DNA from: Lachnospiraceae bacterium | GTDB taxonomy: Bacteria; Bacillota; Clostridia; Lachnospirales; Lachnospiraceae | Length of the DNA stretch: 64,000 nt | Direction of reading: 5' to 3' | Assembly (NCBI GenBank): GCA_009911185.1 | Contig: QXWW01000017.1 | Span: 16,416-80,415 of the forward strand | Shown here: positions 47,421 to 56,138 of the stretch, piece by piece | Layout: each line of letters starts with the position of its first letter | Position numbering within the stretch: position 1 is the first letter of the stretch | Made by a program: the position numbers and the translations under genes | The notes under the pieces: generated by a model | What the model was told of the DNA's origin: nothing | Database searches by the model: none | What the model saw: only the letters and a program-made list of their open reading frames with translations

Positions 47421-48479
47421 ATGTCGCTGATCTTGCTGTTATTTTTCATTATATTTCTGACAGGCGCCAAACTGGCAAAAAGAGGAGAATTTTTTTCAGA
47501 TTACCTATCTCTGGAAAAATCTAATTCTGTAAAGGGAATATTTGTGATTTTTGTTTTTTTCCGTCATTATGCTCAATATGTTGAGCTGGACAGTATATGG
47601 GATAAGGGGTTTTCCTATATTAATTATATGCTGGGCCAGATGATTGTGGTAGCGTTTCTTTTTTATTCCGGTTATGGAGTACTGTGTTCTATGGAAAAAA
47701 AGGGGATATCCTATGTAAAATCATTGCCTTTTCAGCGCGCGTTCCGGGTCTGGATTCATTATGCCATAGCCGTAGGATTCTTTTGGATCGTAAATCTTGC
47801 GCTGGGCAGAGAACTTCCCGCCAGGAAGATTATAGGGACGCTGCTGTGCTGGGATGCAATTGGAAACAGCACCTGGTATATTATGGCAATTGTTATTTCC
47901 TATTTGCTGGCGTATTTCAGTTTTCGCTTCTGTTTTGATCGAAAGAAGCTGGGGGCAGCGCTGCTTACGGGACTGACAATATGCGCGATTATAATTTTAG
48001 CGCCGGTAAGGCCGGGCAGATATTATAACACGCTGCTGTGTTTTCCTTTGGGGGTATGGTGGGCGATTTATAAAAAGGAAATAGATGCATTTTTGAAAAA
48101 GGGCGTAAATTATGGTGTGTCTCTTAGTCTGTGCATTATAATTACGGTTGTCGCTAACGGGGTACGGAATTATAACGTGTGGATCTATGAGCTGGCGTCT
48201 GTGAGTTTCGTCTGCACCGGTATTCTGATTACCATGAAGCTGAGCCTTAAAAATCCCCTGATACAGTATGCCGGAAATCATGTGTTCAGCCTTTTTATTT
48301 TGCAGAGGCTGCCGATGCTGTATTTATCCAAAGCCACAGACCTGGAAAAAAGCCCGTATGTGTTCTTTGCAGTAACTTTTCTCATTACGGCCGTTATATC
48401 CTGGGTATTTGACTGGTGTATGGACAAGTTTGATAAACAGACTTTTGGCAGACTGCAGGCATGTTCCAGGGGGCAGTGA
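47421..48479 (+). CDS. Acyltransferase-3-like integral membrane protein
   Basis: 352 aa from ATG 47421 (GGGAAGGAG upstream). About ten hydrophobic helices. The early segment NSVKGIFVIFVFFRHYAQY has the family's first-helix histidine (R-H), and later FLFYSGYGV resembles the F-x-x-SG block of acyltransferase 3 (OafA/WecH) proteins. Family members add acetyl groups to cell-surface glycans. The substrate here is unknown. Confidence 0.8.
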   Translation: MSLILLLFFIIFLTGAKLAKRGEFFSDYLSLEKSNSVKGIFVIFVFFRHYAQYVELDSIWDKGFSYINYMLGQMIVVAFLFYSGYGVLCSMEKKGISYVKSLPFQRAFRVWIHYAIAVGFFWIVNLALGRELPARKIIGTLLCWDAIGNSTWYIMAIVISYLLAYFSFRFCFDRKKLGAALLTGLTICAIIILAPVRPGRYYNTLLCFPLGVWWAIYKKEIDAFLKKGVNYGVSLSLCIIITVVANGVRNYNVWIYELASVSFVCTGILITMKLSLKNPLIQYAGNHVFSLFILQRLPMLYLSKATDLEKSPYVFFAVTFLITAVISWVFDWCMDKFDKQTFGRLQACSRGQ

Positions 48480-48730
48480 AGCGGGCGTGTCTGAAAGTTT
48501 TGCAACCCTTTGTAAAGAGCGCGTGTCTGGAAAGGTTTTTCTGCCGACGGGGCGTGTTATCCTTCAAGGCGTTCACACACTTTACGCGGAAGGGAGAGCC
48601 GTTTTGAAAAAGATGAAAGAATATGCCTTTCCCGGCGGGAAACATCAAATTGTTAAGACTGGACATTTTTCCCGGATTGTGCTATTCTGAAAAATACAAT
48701 GAAAAAAGTTTCATCGAGATAATTTAATTA
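48480..48730. other. Intergenic region before the cobalamin riboswitch
   Basis: 250 bp. An open frame without a supported start covers part of it, and I reject it as a gene. A TTAAGACTGGACATTTTT stretch near 48653 and a TGCTATTCTGAAAA stretch at 48680-48693 may hold the cbiMN promoter, but no consensus pair is clear. Confidence 0.35.
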
Positions 48731-48895
48731 CAGAAGGTGCCTGTGCGCCGCACAGGATAATAGGGAAATGAGTGAGATTCTCATACGGTCCCGCCGCTGT
48801 AAGAGTGGAGTTCTCTTCTAGGGCTTATAAGCCTGTGCCACTGGGAAACCGGGAAGGGGGAAGAGAATGAGGAAGCTTGAGTCAGAAGACCTGCC
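48731..48895 (+). ncRNA. Cobalamin riboswitch (AdoCbl class)
   Basis: All conserved blocks are present in order: AGAAGGTGCC, GATAATAGGGAAA, GGTCCCGCCGCTGTAA, GCCACTGGGAAACCGGGAAGG and the B12 box AGTCAGAAGACCTGCC (48880-48895). It senses adenosylcobalamin and should switch off the downstream cbiMN cobalt uptake genes when B12 is plentiful. Confidence 0.96.
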
Positions 48896-48944
48896 TTTTG
48901 TAAGGAAGTGCAACAAGTTACGAGAGATAACTGGCTGCATAAAG

Positions 48945-48987
48945 ACCTGTCTGAAAACGAGCCAACGGGAATGGTTTCAGGGCAGGT
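48945..48987 (+). promoter_or_regulatory. Probable riboswitch expression-platform hairpin
   Basis: ACCTGTCTGAAAAC (48945-48958) pairs with GTTTCAGGGCAGGT (48974-48987). The 3' arm GGCAGGT can instead pair perfectly with ACCTGCC of the B12 box (48889-48895). The two pairings exclude each other, as expected of a switch. The following T-run is weak, so termination is uncertain. Confidence 0.5.
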
Positions 48988-49037
48988 TTATTATGGATGC
49001 CGGTTTACTGTTTGAAAAGCAGTGGACGCGGCATTTT

Positions 49038-49182
49038 TTCTATAAGAAAGACCCTGTCACGCAAGCGCAAAAATTCTTTCCTGTAGAAGAACTATAAAAT
49101 GCGCACGAGAGCCATTGTGCGGCGAAGCGCGCGGTCCTTCCTGCCTGAGGGGCTAAAGAAGTTGAAGCGGGACTGCCCGCTT
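49038..49182 (+). repeat. Structured intergenic element, copy C (in the cbiM leader)
   Basis: Starts with TTCTATAAGAAAGA (49038-49051) pairing with TCTTTCCTGTAGAA (49075-49088; 13 of 14 pairs, one wobble) around TCACGCAAGCG, then GCGCAC, GGCGAAGCGCG and AGTTGAA, and ends with GCGGGACTGCCCGC (49167-49180) and TTTGTG. The order and ends match copies A and B. It lies between the riboswitch and the cbiM ribosome binding site, so it is part of the cbiMN leader RNA. Confidence 0.6.
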
Positions 49183-49200
49183 TGTGAAAGGAGAGTCGTT

Positions 49201-49950
49201 ATGACGAAAGGCCAAAAGAAAATTTTGATTGCAAGCGTTGCTTTTGCGGCGGCGTTTGGGATTGCTCCAACTGCCACTGCCATGCACATTATGGAGGGCT
49301 ATCTTCCTTTGGGATTTTGCATTGCCTGGGGGATTGTCAGTCTGCCGTTTCTGGTAAACGGATTTTTTTCCATTCAAAAGAAGCTTAAGGAAAATGGAAA
49401 GAATATCACGATACTTGCCATGTCGGGAGCGTTTATTTTTGTGATTTCTTCTTTGAAGATTCCCTCTGTAACTGGAAGCTGTTCTCATATGACGGGGACA
49501 GGTCTGGGGGCGATTTTGTTCGGTCCGGGCGCCGTCAGTATTCTGGGAATGATTGTGCTGATTTTTCAGGCGGTCTTGCTGGCGCACGGAGGTTTGACAA
49601 CTCTGGGTGCAAATACGTTTTCCATGGCGGTTGCAGGTCCTTTTCTGTCTTATGCAATTTATGTACTCTGCAAAAAGTGCAAAGTGAACCGGAGAGCAGG
49701 AGTATTTCTTGCAGCAGCACTGGGAGATTTATTTACATATTGCATCACCAGTTTCCAACTTGCCATTGCCTATCCGGCGGAAGGTGGCGTAATGGCGTCT
49801 ATGGCAAAATTTTTAACAGTGTTTGCGCCAACGCAGATACCCCTTGCCGTTGTGGAGGGACTGCTGACGGTGGTTGTCATAATCACTTTGGAAAATTATG
49901 CGCAGCCGGAACTGAGTAACGCAGGCTATCTGGAAAATGAAAAGATGTAA
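49201..49950 (+). CDS. cbiM: Cobalt ECF transporter substrate-binding subunit CbiM
   Basis: 249 aa from ATG 49201 (AAAGGAGAG upstream). An N-terminal signal peptide ends at TATA, placing MHIMEGYLP (residues 28-36) at the mature N-terminus, where Met and His bind Co2+. About seven helices; [12 protein letters not shown] and [17 protein letters not shown] are CbiM signatures. Controlled by the upstream cobalamin riboswitch. Works with CbiN, CbiQ and CbiO. Confidence 0.95.
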   Translation: MTKGQKKILIASVAFAAAFGIAPTATAMHIMEGYLPLGFCIAWGIVSLPFLVNGFFSIQKKLKENGKNITILAMSGAFIFVISSLKIPSVTGSCSHMTGTGLGAILFGPGAVSILGMIVLIFQAVLLAHGGLTTLGANTFSMAVAGPFLSYAIYVLCKKCKVNRRAGVFLAAALGDLFTYCITSFQLAIAYPAEGGVMASMAKFLTVFAPTQIPLAVVEGLLTVVVIITLENYAQPELSNAGYLENEKM

Positions 49951-49965
49951 AGGAGGGCGCGCAAA

Positions 49966-50331
49966 ATGAAGCGAACAGATAAGAAAGTGATAACGGCAAT
50001 ATTAGCGGCAGTGATATTGATTTCAGCCTTGCCGCTGTTTGTCTTAAAAGGGGCGGAGTTCGGCGGTTCCGACGATGCCGGAAGCCAGGTGATCGAGGAG
50101 ATTGAAACAGGTTATGAACCCTGGTTTACGCCAGTGCTGGAAGCTATGATTGGCGGCGAGATTCCAGGAGAAGTCGAGAGCCTGCTGTTCTGTGTTCAGA
50201 CAGGAATCGGCGTTGGGATTATTGCTTTTTTATTAGGAAGATTTGTGGAACGCAAAAAATGGGAGAACGCGGAAAATAGCAAAAGCGTAAAAGAGAAAGA
50301 AGCAGTCATGATTTTGAAAGATTTGCAGTAG
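49966..50331 (+). CDS. cbiN: Cobalt transporter auxiliary subunit CbiN
   Basis: 121 aa with one helix at each end (ITAILAAVILISALPLFVL and LLFCVQTGIGVGIIAFLLG) and an extracytoplasmic loop with FGGSDDAGSQVIEEI and YEPWFTPV, the CbiN pattern. The C-terminal tail is longer and more charged than usual. It helps load metal into CbiM. 15 bp after cbiM. Confidence 0.92.
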   Translation: MKRTDKKVITAILAAVILISALPLFVLKGAEFGGSDDAGSQVIEEIETGYEPWFTPVLEAMIGGEIPGEVESLLFCVQTGIGVGIIAFLLGRFVERKKWENAENSKSVKEKEAVMILKDLQ

Positions 50332-50339
50332 CGAACAAG

Positions 50340-50395
50340 TGCCAGAAACGGTCATAGCTGAGCATTTCAGCGAAGACAGGATTCTGGCATTTCGT
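50340..50395 (+). terminator. Possible cbiMN terminator
   Basis: TGCCAGAA (50340-50347) / TTCTGGCA (50382-50389) enclose an inner GCTGA/TCAGC hairpin, followed by a short TTTCG stretch. Confidence 0.45.
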
Positions 50396-50420
50396 ATTGT
50401 AAAGGAGAAAGTCATATTTT

Positions 50421-50600
50421 TATCTTATAGGAAATACTTTGTTGCTTTAAATCGTAAAAGTATCTTTCCTATAAGATACATAATATGCGCACTCACACAA
50501 GAGGAAATATGCCGCTAACGTGGCTGTGCTCGGCGCGCAAAGTGTGTAAGCCCTTCATGAGTGAGTGGTGAGGGGAGTTGTAGTGGGCTTGCCCACTTTG
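50421..50600 (+). repeat. Structured intergenic element, copy B
   Basis: Starts with TATCTTATAGGAAA + TACTTT (50421-50440) pairing with AAAGTA + TTTCCTATAAGATA (50458-50477, one 2-nt bulge). Then GGAAATATG and GCCGC-TAAC-GTGGC, CGGCGCGCAAA and AGTTGTA, ending with GTGGGCTTGCCCAC (50583-50596) and TTTGTA. Compared with copy A, stem positions change in pairs (for example GTCGC/GCGAC to GCCGC/GTGGC). It fills the cbiN-argC gap together with the ARG boxes. Confidence 0.65.
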
Positions 50601-50613
50601 TACTACAGGGGTT

Positions 50614-50652
50614 AATGAATAAAAAAGCATTAAATATGAATAAATATGCATA
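50614..50652. promoter_or_regulatory. Two ARG boxes (ArgR/AhrC operators)
   Basis: AATGAATAAAAAAGCATT (50614-50631) and TATGAATAAATATGCATA (50635-50652) match the TGAATwwwwATTCA palindrome, 21 bp apart centre to centre, the normal spacing of paired ARG boxes. They should mediate arginine repression of the operon. Confidence 0.75.
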
Positions 50653-50668
50653 AATTTTAAAAAAGGTC

Positions 50669-50697
50669 TTTACGGATAGGAAAAATTGTATTATTAT
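50669..50697 (+). promoter_or_regulatory. Predicted promoter of the arginine operon
   Basis: TTTACG (50669-50674), a 17-nt spacer and TATTAT (50692-50697), directly after the ARG boxes. Confidence 0.55.
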
Positions 50698-50834
50698 ACC
50701 TTATGGACAAGGAATTGTATAACAGACGCCAGAGACGCTCTCTTTTTTAACGCCGCATAGGAAGCGCGGCATTTGGAGCATGGCTTTTGTACAGGTTAGA
50801 GGATAAGCAGAAAAGAGAAAGTGAGGAAACAGAT

Positions 50835-51902
50835 ATGATTAAGGCAGGAATTATCGGTGCGACCGGATATGCGGGCGCCGAACTGGTAAGGCTGCTGCTT
50901 GGACATAGGGAAGTAGAAATTAAATGGTATGGTTCCAGAAGCTATATCGATGAAAAATATGCGAGCGTGTATGGGAACATGTTTCAGCTTGTAGAAGATA
51001 CCTGCCTGGATGATAATATAGAAGAGCTGTCCAGACAAGTGGACGTGATTTTTACGGCAACGCCCCAGGGATTTCTCGCGGGCGTACTGAACGAAACGAT
51101 TTTAGAAAATGCCAGGGTAGTGGATTTAAGCGCAGATTACCGTCTTAAGGATGTGAATGTTTATGAGCAATGGTATAAAATCAAGCACAGGAGTCCTCAG
51201 TTTTTAGAGGAAGCTGTCTACGGCTTATGCGAGGTAAACCGTGAGAAGATACGGCGGGCAAGACTGGTGGCAAATCCGGGCTGCTATACGACTTGTTCTA
51301 TCCTGACGGCGTATCCGCTGGTAAAAGAAGGTCTGGTTGCTCCCAATACATTGATTGTGGATGCAAAATCGGGAACTTCCGGCGCTGGAAGGGGGGCAAA
51401 ACTGCCCAACCTGTTCTGTGAAGTCAATGAGAATATGAAAGCCTATGGCGTGGCGAGCCACAGGCATACGCCGGAGATTGAGGAGCAGTTAGGGTATGCG
51501 GCAGGAGAAGAAATAATTATCAGTTTTACCCCTCACCTGGCGCCTATGAACCGTGGAATTTTGGCGACAGAATACGCTTCCTTAAAGAAAATAGAACAAA
51601 GGGACGGGACTTATGCTTATCCTTCGTATGAACAGGTGAAAGCTGTTTATGATAAATATTATCAGAAGGAATATTTTGTTCGTGTGTTAGAACAGGGTGG
51701 ATATCCGCAGACAAAGTGGGTGGAAGGCAGTAATTTTGCAGATATCGGATTCCAGATTGACGAACGTGCCGGCAGGATTGTGATGATGGGAGCTATTGAT
51801 AATCTGGTAAAGGGCGCCGCGGGCCAGGCGGTGCAGAATATGAATCTGATGTTTGGATTTGAGGAGACAGAAGGGCTTAAAATGACGCCGATATTTCCCT
51901 GA
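50835..51902 (+). CDS. argC: N-acetyl-gamma-glutamyl-phosphate reductase
   Basis: 355 aa from ATG 50835 (GTGAGGAAA upstream); an earlier in-frame start lacks conserved sequence. NADP motif GATGYAGAELVRLL, active-site C150 in NPGCYTT, SGTSGAGRG, SHRHTPEIEEQL, FTPHLAPMNRGI. It reduces N-acetylglutamyl phosphate to the semialdehyde. First gene of argC-GNAT-argJ-argB-argD. Confidence 0.97.
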   Translation: MIKAGIIGATGYAGAELVRLLLGHREVEIKWYGSRSYIDEKYASVYGNMFQLVEDTCLDDNIEELSRQVDVIFTATPQGFLAGVLNETILENARVVDLSADYRLKDVNVYEQWYKIKHRSPQFLEEAVYGLCEVNREKIRRARLVANPGCYTTCSILTAYPLVKEGLVAPNTLIVDAKSGTSGAGRGAKLPNLFCEVNENMKAYGVASHRHTPEIEEQLGYAAGEEIIISFTPHLAPMNRGILATEYASLKKIEQRDGTYAYPSYEQVKAVYDKYYQKEYFVRVLEQGGYPQTKWVEGSNFADIGFQIDERAGRIVMMGAIDNLVKGAAGQAVQNMNLMFGFEETEGLKMTPIFP

Positions 51903-52086
51903 GATTGTGCCGGCGCGCTGCCATCTCCCGAAAGGAAGGGCTGCGGCAAAATTCGTATGGATAATATACGATATGCTGTTTGATATGGCGCGGGGTTCAC
52001 TATGCCGTAGTCTGGTTTGCAGAAAATGCGTTCTCGGCGGACGCGAAAGAGGGAAGGAGAGGCGAAAGAAAAACAGAGGAAAATGT

Positions 52087-52563
52087 ATGGAGACAGGAAA
52101 GGACAAAGCGATTGTTCCGGCGACAGTACGGACAATGACAGAGCAGGATTATAATCAGGTATTTTCTTTGTGGAAGACCATCAAGGGGTTCGGCATCCGC
52201 AGTGTGGACGATTCCAGGGAAGGAATCATTCGCTTTCTGCGCAGAAACCCCGCCACCAGCATGGTGGCAGAGGCAGAGGGAGAGCTTGTGGGAGCCATTC
52301 TCTGCGGGCATGACGGCAGGAGAGGATGCTTTTACCATGTGTGCGTGCGGGAAGATTACAGGCAGCAGGGGATCGGGAAGGCCATGGCTGTTTCTGCGAT
52401 GCGCGCCCTGCAGAAGGAACAAATCAATAAGGTCTGCCTCATCGCTTTTAAGAAAAATGAAGTGGGAAACTCTTTTTGGAAGAGCGTGGGCTGGACCTTT
52501 CGGGAGGATTTGAATTATTACGATTTTGTGCTCAATGATACGAATATTACAACATTTCAATAA
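52087..52563 (+). CDS. GNAT family N-acetyltransferase in the arginine operon
   Basis: 158 aa from ATG 52087 (AGAGGAAA upstream). GNAT fold: VRTMTEQDYNQVFSLW, then FYHVCVREDYRQQGIGKAMAVSAM with the acetyl-CoA loop (R/Q-x2-G-x-G/A), and a C-terminal KKNEVGNSFWKSVGW. It lies between argC and argJ. By context it could be an N-acetylglutamate synthase that tops up the acetyl cycle, but the substrate is not shown by sequence, and it might be an unrelated acetyltransferase. Confidence 0.83.
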   Translation: METGKDKAIVPATVRTMTEQDYNQVFSLWKTIKGFGIRSVDDSREGIIRFLRRNPATSMVAEAEGELVGAILCGHDGRRGCFYHVCVREDYRQQGIGKAMAVSAMRALQKEQINKVCLIAFKKNEVGNSFWKSVGWTFREDLNYYDFVLNDTNITTFQ

Positions 52564-52575
52564 CGGGAGGAAGGC

Positions 52576-53799
52576 ATGAATAGAATTACAGGCGGCGTTA
52601 CCGCAGCCAAAGGTTTTCAGGCGGCTGCCGCAGCGGCAGGGATAAAATATAAAGACCGGACGGATATGGCAATGATAGTCAGCGAAGTTCCGGCAGTTTG
52701 CGCAGGGACGTTTACTCAGAATGTGGTGAAAGCGGCCCCGGTGAAATGGGATATGAAGCTGGTAGACCGGGAAGAGTGTGCAAAGGCGGTGGTAATTAAT
52801 GCGGGAATCGCCAATGCCTGCACCGGAGCAGAAGGCATGAAATACTGCCGAAAGACGGCAGAAACAGTAGAACAGGAGCTGGGGATCCCGGCGAATCAGG
52901 TACTGGTGGCGTCCACTGGCGTTATAGGTATGCAGCTGCCTATGGAAAAACTGGCGGCGGGCATAAAGACTCTGGTTTCTGGCTTGGGCGGCGCTATAGA
53001 GAATGGACATCAGGCGGCGTGCGCGATTATGACGACCGATACGAAATCCAAGGAGGCGGCTGTGACCTTTGAAGTGGAGGGCAAAACGGTGACCGTGGGG
53101 GGTATGTGCAAAGGCTCCGGCATGATTCATCCCAATATGTGTACGATGCTGGGATTTGTAACGACAGACCTTGCTATTTCCAAAGAATTGTTGGCAGAAG
53201 CGCTGCAGGAAGACGTCAAAGAAACCTATAATATGATTTCTGTGGATGGAGATACTTCTACCAATGATACGGTGCTGCTGCTTGCCAACGGCATGGCGGG
53301 GAATCCAAAGATTACAGAGAAAGACGAGAATTATCAGAAATTTGTTCAGGCTTTAAACGTTGTCAATACCACGCTGGCAAAGAAGATGGCGGGGGACGGA
53401 GAAGGGGCGACGGCGCTTTTTGAGACGAAGGTGGTTCACGCCCGTACCAAAGAAGACGCCAGACTCCTGGCGAAAGCTGTGATTTGCTCGTCACTGACGA
53501 AAGCGGCAATTTTTGGACATGACGCGAACTGGGGAAGGATTTTATGCGCCCTGGGTTATTCCGGCGCAGATTTTGATCCGGAAAAAATCGAGTTGTTTTT
53601 CCAGAGTAAATCCGGGCGGATACAGATTTATAAGGAGGGGACGGCGGCGGATTACAGTGAGGAGCAGGCGACAAAGATTTTGTCGGAGGAAGAAGTGACC
53701 GTTATCGTCGACATGAAAATGGGAGAAGAAGAAGCTGCGGCATGGGGCTGTGACCTGACCTATGATTATGTGAGAATTAATGCGGATTACCGTTCGTAG
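52576..53799 (+). CDS. argJ: Glutamate N-acetyltransferase/amino-acid acetyltransferase ArgJ
   Basis: 407 aa. GGVTAAKGFQAA at the start, STGVIGMQLPM, and the self-cleavage motif KGSGMIHPNMCTML with nucleophile T190. The residue before the cleavage site is Cys, where many ArgJ proteins have Ala. Later TNDTVLLLANG and HDANWGRIL are typical. It moves acetyl from N-acetylornithine to glutamate and may also use acetyl-CoA. Autocatalytic cleavage before T190 gives the alpha and beta chains. Confidence 0.97.
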   Translation: MNRITGGVTAAKGFQAAAAAAGIKYKDRTDMAMIVSEVPAVCAGTFTQNVVKAAPVKWDMKLVDREECAKAVVINAGIANACTGAEGMKYCRKTAETVEQELGIPANQVLVASTGVIGMQLPMEKLAAGIKTLVSGLGGAIENGHQAACAIMTTDTKSKEAAVTFEVEGKTVTVGGMCKGSGMIHPNMCTMLGFVTTDLAISKELLAEALQEDVKETYNMISVDGDTSTNDTVLLLANGMAGNPKITEKDENYQKFVQALNVVNTTLAKKMAGDGEGATALFETKVVHARTKEDARLLAKAVICSSLTKAAIFGHDANWGRILCALGYSGADFDPEKIELFFQSKSGRIQIYKEGTAADYSEEQATKILSEEEVTVIVDMKMGEEEAAAWGCDLTYDYVRINADYRS

Positions 53800-53868
53800 C
53801 ATTCGATTGTAAATTAGAAAGAGTTCCAAAGGTTTTGCCAGTAAGAGAAGTGGAAAGAGGAAAAAGAG

Positions 53869-54768
53869 ATGCAGGAAAAAGAAATGCAGAAGATTCTGCA
53901 GAAAGCAGAGGTTCTAATCGAGGCTTTGCCATATATTCAGCGTTTCAACCGTAAGATTATTGTGGTAAAGTATGGCGGAAGCGCTATGGTGGATGAGGAA
54001 TTAAAGAAAAATGTGATAGAAGACGTGACGCTGTTAAAGTTGGTGGGCTTTAAACCGATTATAGTCCACGGCGGCGGCAAAGAAATCAGCAGATGGGTTA
54101 CGAAAGCAGGTATGAAACCGGAATTTGTCAACGGCCTGCGGAAAACGGACGCGCCAACCATGGAGGTGGCAGAGATGGTGCTGGGCAAGGTAAATAAATC
54201 TCTGGTGCAGTTAGTGCAGCAGCTTGGGGTCAATGCCATCGGTATCAGCGGAAAAGACGGCGGTCTTTTGAAAGTAGACAAAAAGTATTCCCAGGGTCAG
54301 GATATCGGTTATGTGGGGGATATTAAGGAAGTGAATGCCAGGGTGCTCTACGATCTTTTGGAGAAGGATTTCCTTCCTATCGTGTGCCCGGTAGGGCTTG
54401 ACGATTCCTTCGAGACGTATAATATCAATGCAGACGATGCGGCGTGCGCCATTGCGCGGGCAGTGAAAGCGGAAAAACTTGCTTTTCTGACAGATGTGAA
54501 AGGAGTGTACCAGGATCCGGAGGATAGTAATTCTTTGATTTCCGAGCTGTCTGTATCCGAGGCGCAGCAATTGATTGGCACTGGAAATATCGGCGGAGGG
54601 ATGCTGCCCAAATTAAACAATTGTATCGAAGCGATTGAGGACGGTGTGTCCAGAGTGCATATTTTGGACGGAAGGATTCCTCATTGTCTGCTTTTGGAAA
54701 TTTTCACAAATAAAGGTATTGGAACGGCGATTCTGGGAGACGGAGAGGAACGGTTTTTTACCGTATAG
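53869..54768 (+). CDS. argB: Acetylglutamate kinase
   Basis: 299 aa. [14 protein letters not shown]-type loop [42 protein letters not shown] and [10 protein letters not shown], then [15 protein letters not shown]. Phosphorylates N-acetylglutamate. The N-terminal helix (about residues 1-22) is of the type that mediates hexamer formation and arginine feedback in other ArgB enzymes; feedback inhibition is therefore plausible. Confidence 0.97.
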   Translation: MQEKEMQKILQKAEVLIEALPYIQRFNRKIIVVKYGGSAMVDEELKKNVIEDVTLLKLVGFKPIIVHGGGKEISRWVTKAGMKPEFVNGLRKTDAPTMEVAEMVLGKVNKSLVQLVQQLGVNAIGISGKDGGLLKVDKKYSQGQDIGYVGDIKEVNARVLYDLLEKDFLPIVCPVGLDDSFETYNINADDAACAIARAVKAEKLAFLTDVKGVYQDPEDSNSLISELSVSEAQQLIGTGNIGGGMLPKLNNCIEAIEDGVSRVHILDGRIPHCLLLEIFTNKGIGTAILGDGEERFFTV

Positions 54769-54880
54769 AACGTCCTTTGAATTTCTGGTTCCGTAAGTAA
54801 AATTGTCTGGAAATTTCAAGGATGTGAGGGTTAATAAGTTAACGCAAACTTGTTCGTTTTGGGAAAGGAAGAACTGGGAT

Positions 54881-56074
54881 ATGGAAGCAAATCTTTTAAT
54901 GGAACAGGCAGAAAGCCATATGCTACATACGTATAACCGCTATCCGGTGATATTTGACCATGGAGAAGGCGTTTATCTTTATGATACAGAGGGAAAAAAA
55001 TACCTTGATTTCGCGGCTGGGATTGCCGTGCAGGCGTTAGGGTATGCAGATCAAGAATATAACCAGGCGTTAAAAGAGCAGGTGGATAAGCTGATTCACA
55101 CTTCGAATTTATATTACAATCAGCCTACCATTGAGGCGGCTAAGAAGCTCTGTGCTGCTTCCGGCCTGGACCGGGCATTTTTTACCAACAGTGGAACAGA
55201 GGCGATTGAGGGAGCTATCAAGGCGGCGAAAAAATATGCTTATCAAAAAGACGGCTGCACAGACCATGAAATCATCGCCATGAACCATTCTTTTCATGGC
55301 AGGAGCCTGGGGGCCCTTGCGGTAACTGGAAATGCCCATTACCGGGAGCCGTTTGAACCTCTGCCTGGGATTGTGAAATTTGCGGATTACAACAATCTGG
55401 ACAGTGTAAAAGCGTTGGTGAGCGATAAGACCTGCGCTGTTATCTTAGAGACGATACAGGGAGAAGGCGGTATCTATCCTGCCGAGGAAGGATTTTTGAA
55501 AGGAATCCGGCAGCTTTGCGATGAACAGGATATACTGCTGATTTTAGATGAAATCCAATGCGGCATGGGCAGATGTAAAACAATGTTTGCGTGGCAGGGG
55601 TACGGAGTCAAACCGGATATTATGACCTGCGCCAAAGCTTTGGGGTGCGGGGTTCCGGTAGGGGCTTTTGTAATGACCAAACGGGTGGCGGAGGCGTCTT
55701 TAAAGCCTGGCGACCATGGTACGACCTACGGGGGGAATCCCTTTGTGGGAGCCGCAGTCAGCAAAGTTTTTGATATATTTAAGGAACGGAAGCTGACAGA
55801 ACATGTTACAGAAATCAGCGTTTATCTGGAGGAGGCGCTGGAACAGCTAAAGTCCGGTTATGATTGTATTGCCGCGAGAAGGGGCAGAGGGCTGATGCAG
55901 GGGCTTGCGCTTACCATACCGGCAGGAGAGGTCAGCAGCAAAGCGCTTGCGCAGGGGCTTTTGGTGATAACAGCAGGGAATAATGTGCTGCGGTTTGTCC
56001 CTCCTTTGGTGATTGAAAAAAAGCATGTTGACGAGATGATAGAAAAATTGAAAATAGTTCTGGATAGTTTTTAG
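54881..56074 (+). CDS. argD: Acetylornithine aminotransferase
   Basis: 397 aa from ATG 54881 (GAAAGGAAG upstream); upstream codons in frame are not family-like. Class III PLP enzyme: DFAAGIAVQALGY, TNSGTEAIEGAIKAAKKY, NHSFHGRSLGAL, ETIQGEGGIYPA, LILDEIQCGMGRCKTMFA and the PLP lysine in TCAKALGCGVPVGAF, then HGTTYGGNPF. Converts N-acetylglutamate semialdehyde to N-acetylornithine. Last gene of the arg operon; argF, argG and argH are not here. Confidence 0.96.
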   Translation: MEANLLMEQAESHMLHTYNRYPVIFDHGEGVYLYDTEGKKYLDFAAGIAVQALGYADQEYNQALKEQVDKLIHTSNLYYNQPTIEAAKKLCAASGLDRAFFTNSGTEAIEGAIKAAKKYAYQKDGCTDHEIIAMNHSFHGRSLGALAVTGNAHYREPFEPLPGIVKFADYNNLDSVKALVSDKTCAVILETIQGEGGIYPAEEGFLKGIRQLCDEQDILLILDEIQCGMGRCKTMFAWQGYGVKPDIMTCAKALGCGVPVGAFVMTKRVAEASLKPGDHGTTYGGNPFVGAAVSKVFDIFKERKLTEHVTEISVYLEEALEQLKSGYDCIAARRGRGLMQGLALTIPAGEVSSKALAQGLLVITAGNNVLRFVPPLVIEKKHVDEMIEKLKIVLDSF

Positions 56075-56138
56075 AGAATACATAAAAATTCCAACATTGG
56101 ATATCCTATTGAGAAAGAATGTATTTAGGAGGGATCGA

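Noticed and set aside
48409..48690. Plus-strand frame overlapping the end of the acyltransferase gene
   Set aside because: Starts inside a conserved gene in another frame and has no ribosome binding site or motif.
48867..49097. 76-codon plus-strand frame after the riboswitch core
   Set aside because: Its first codons lie inside the B12 box region of the riboswitch, and the rest overlaps structured element C. No recognisable protein.
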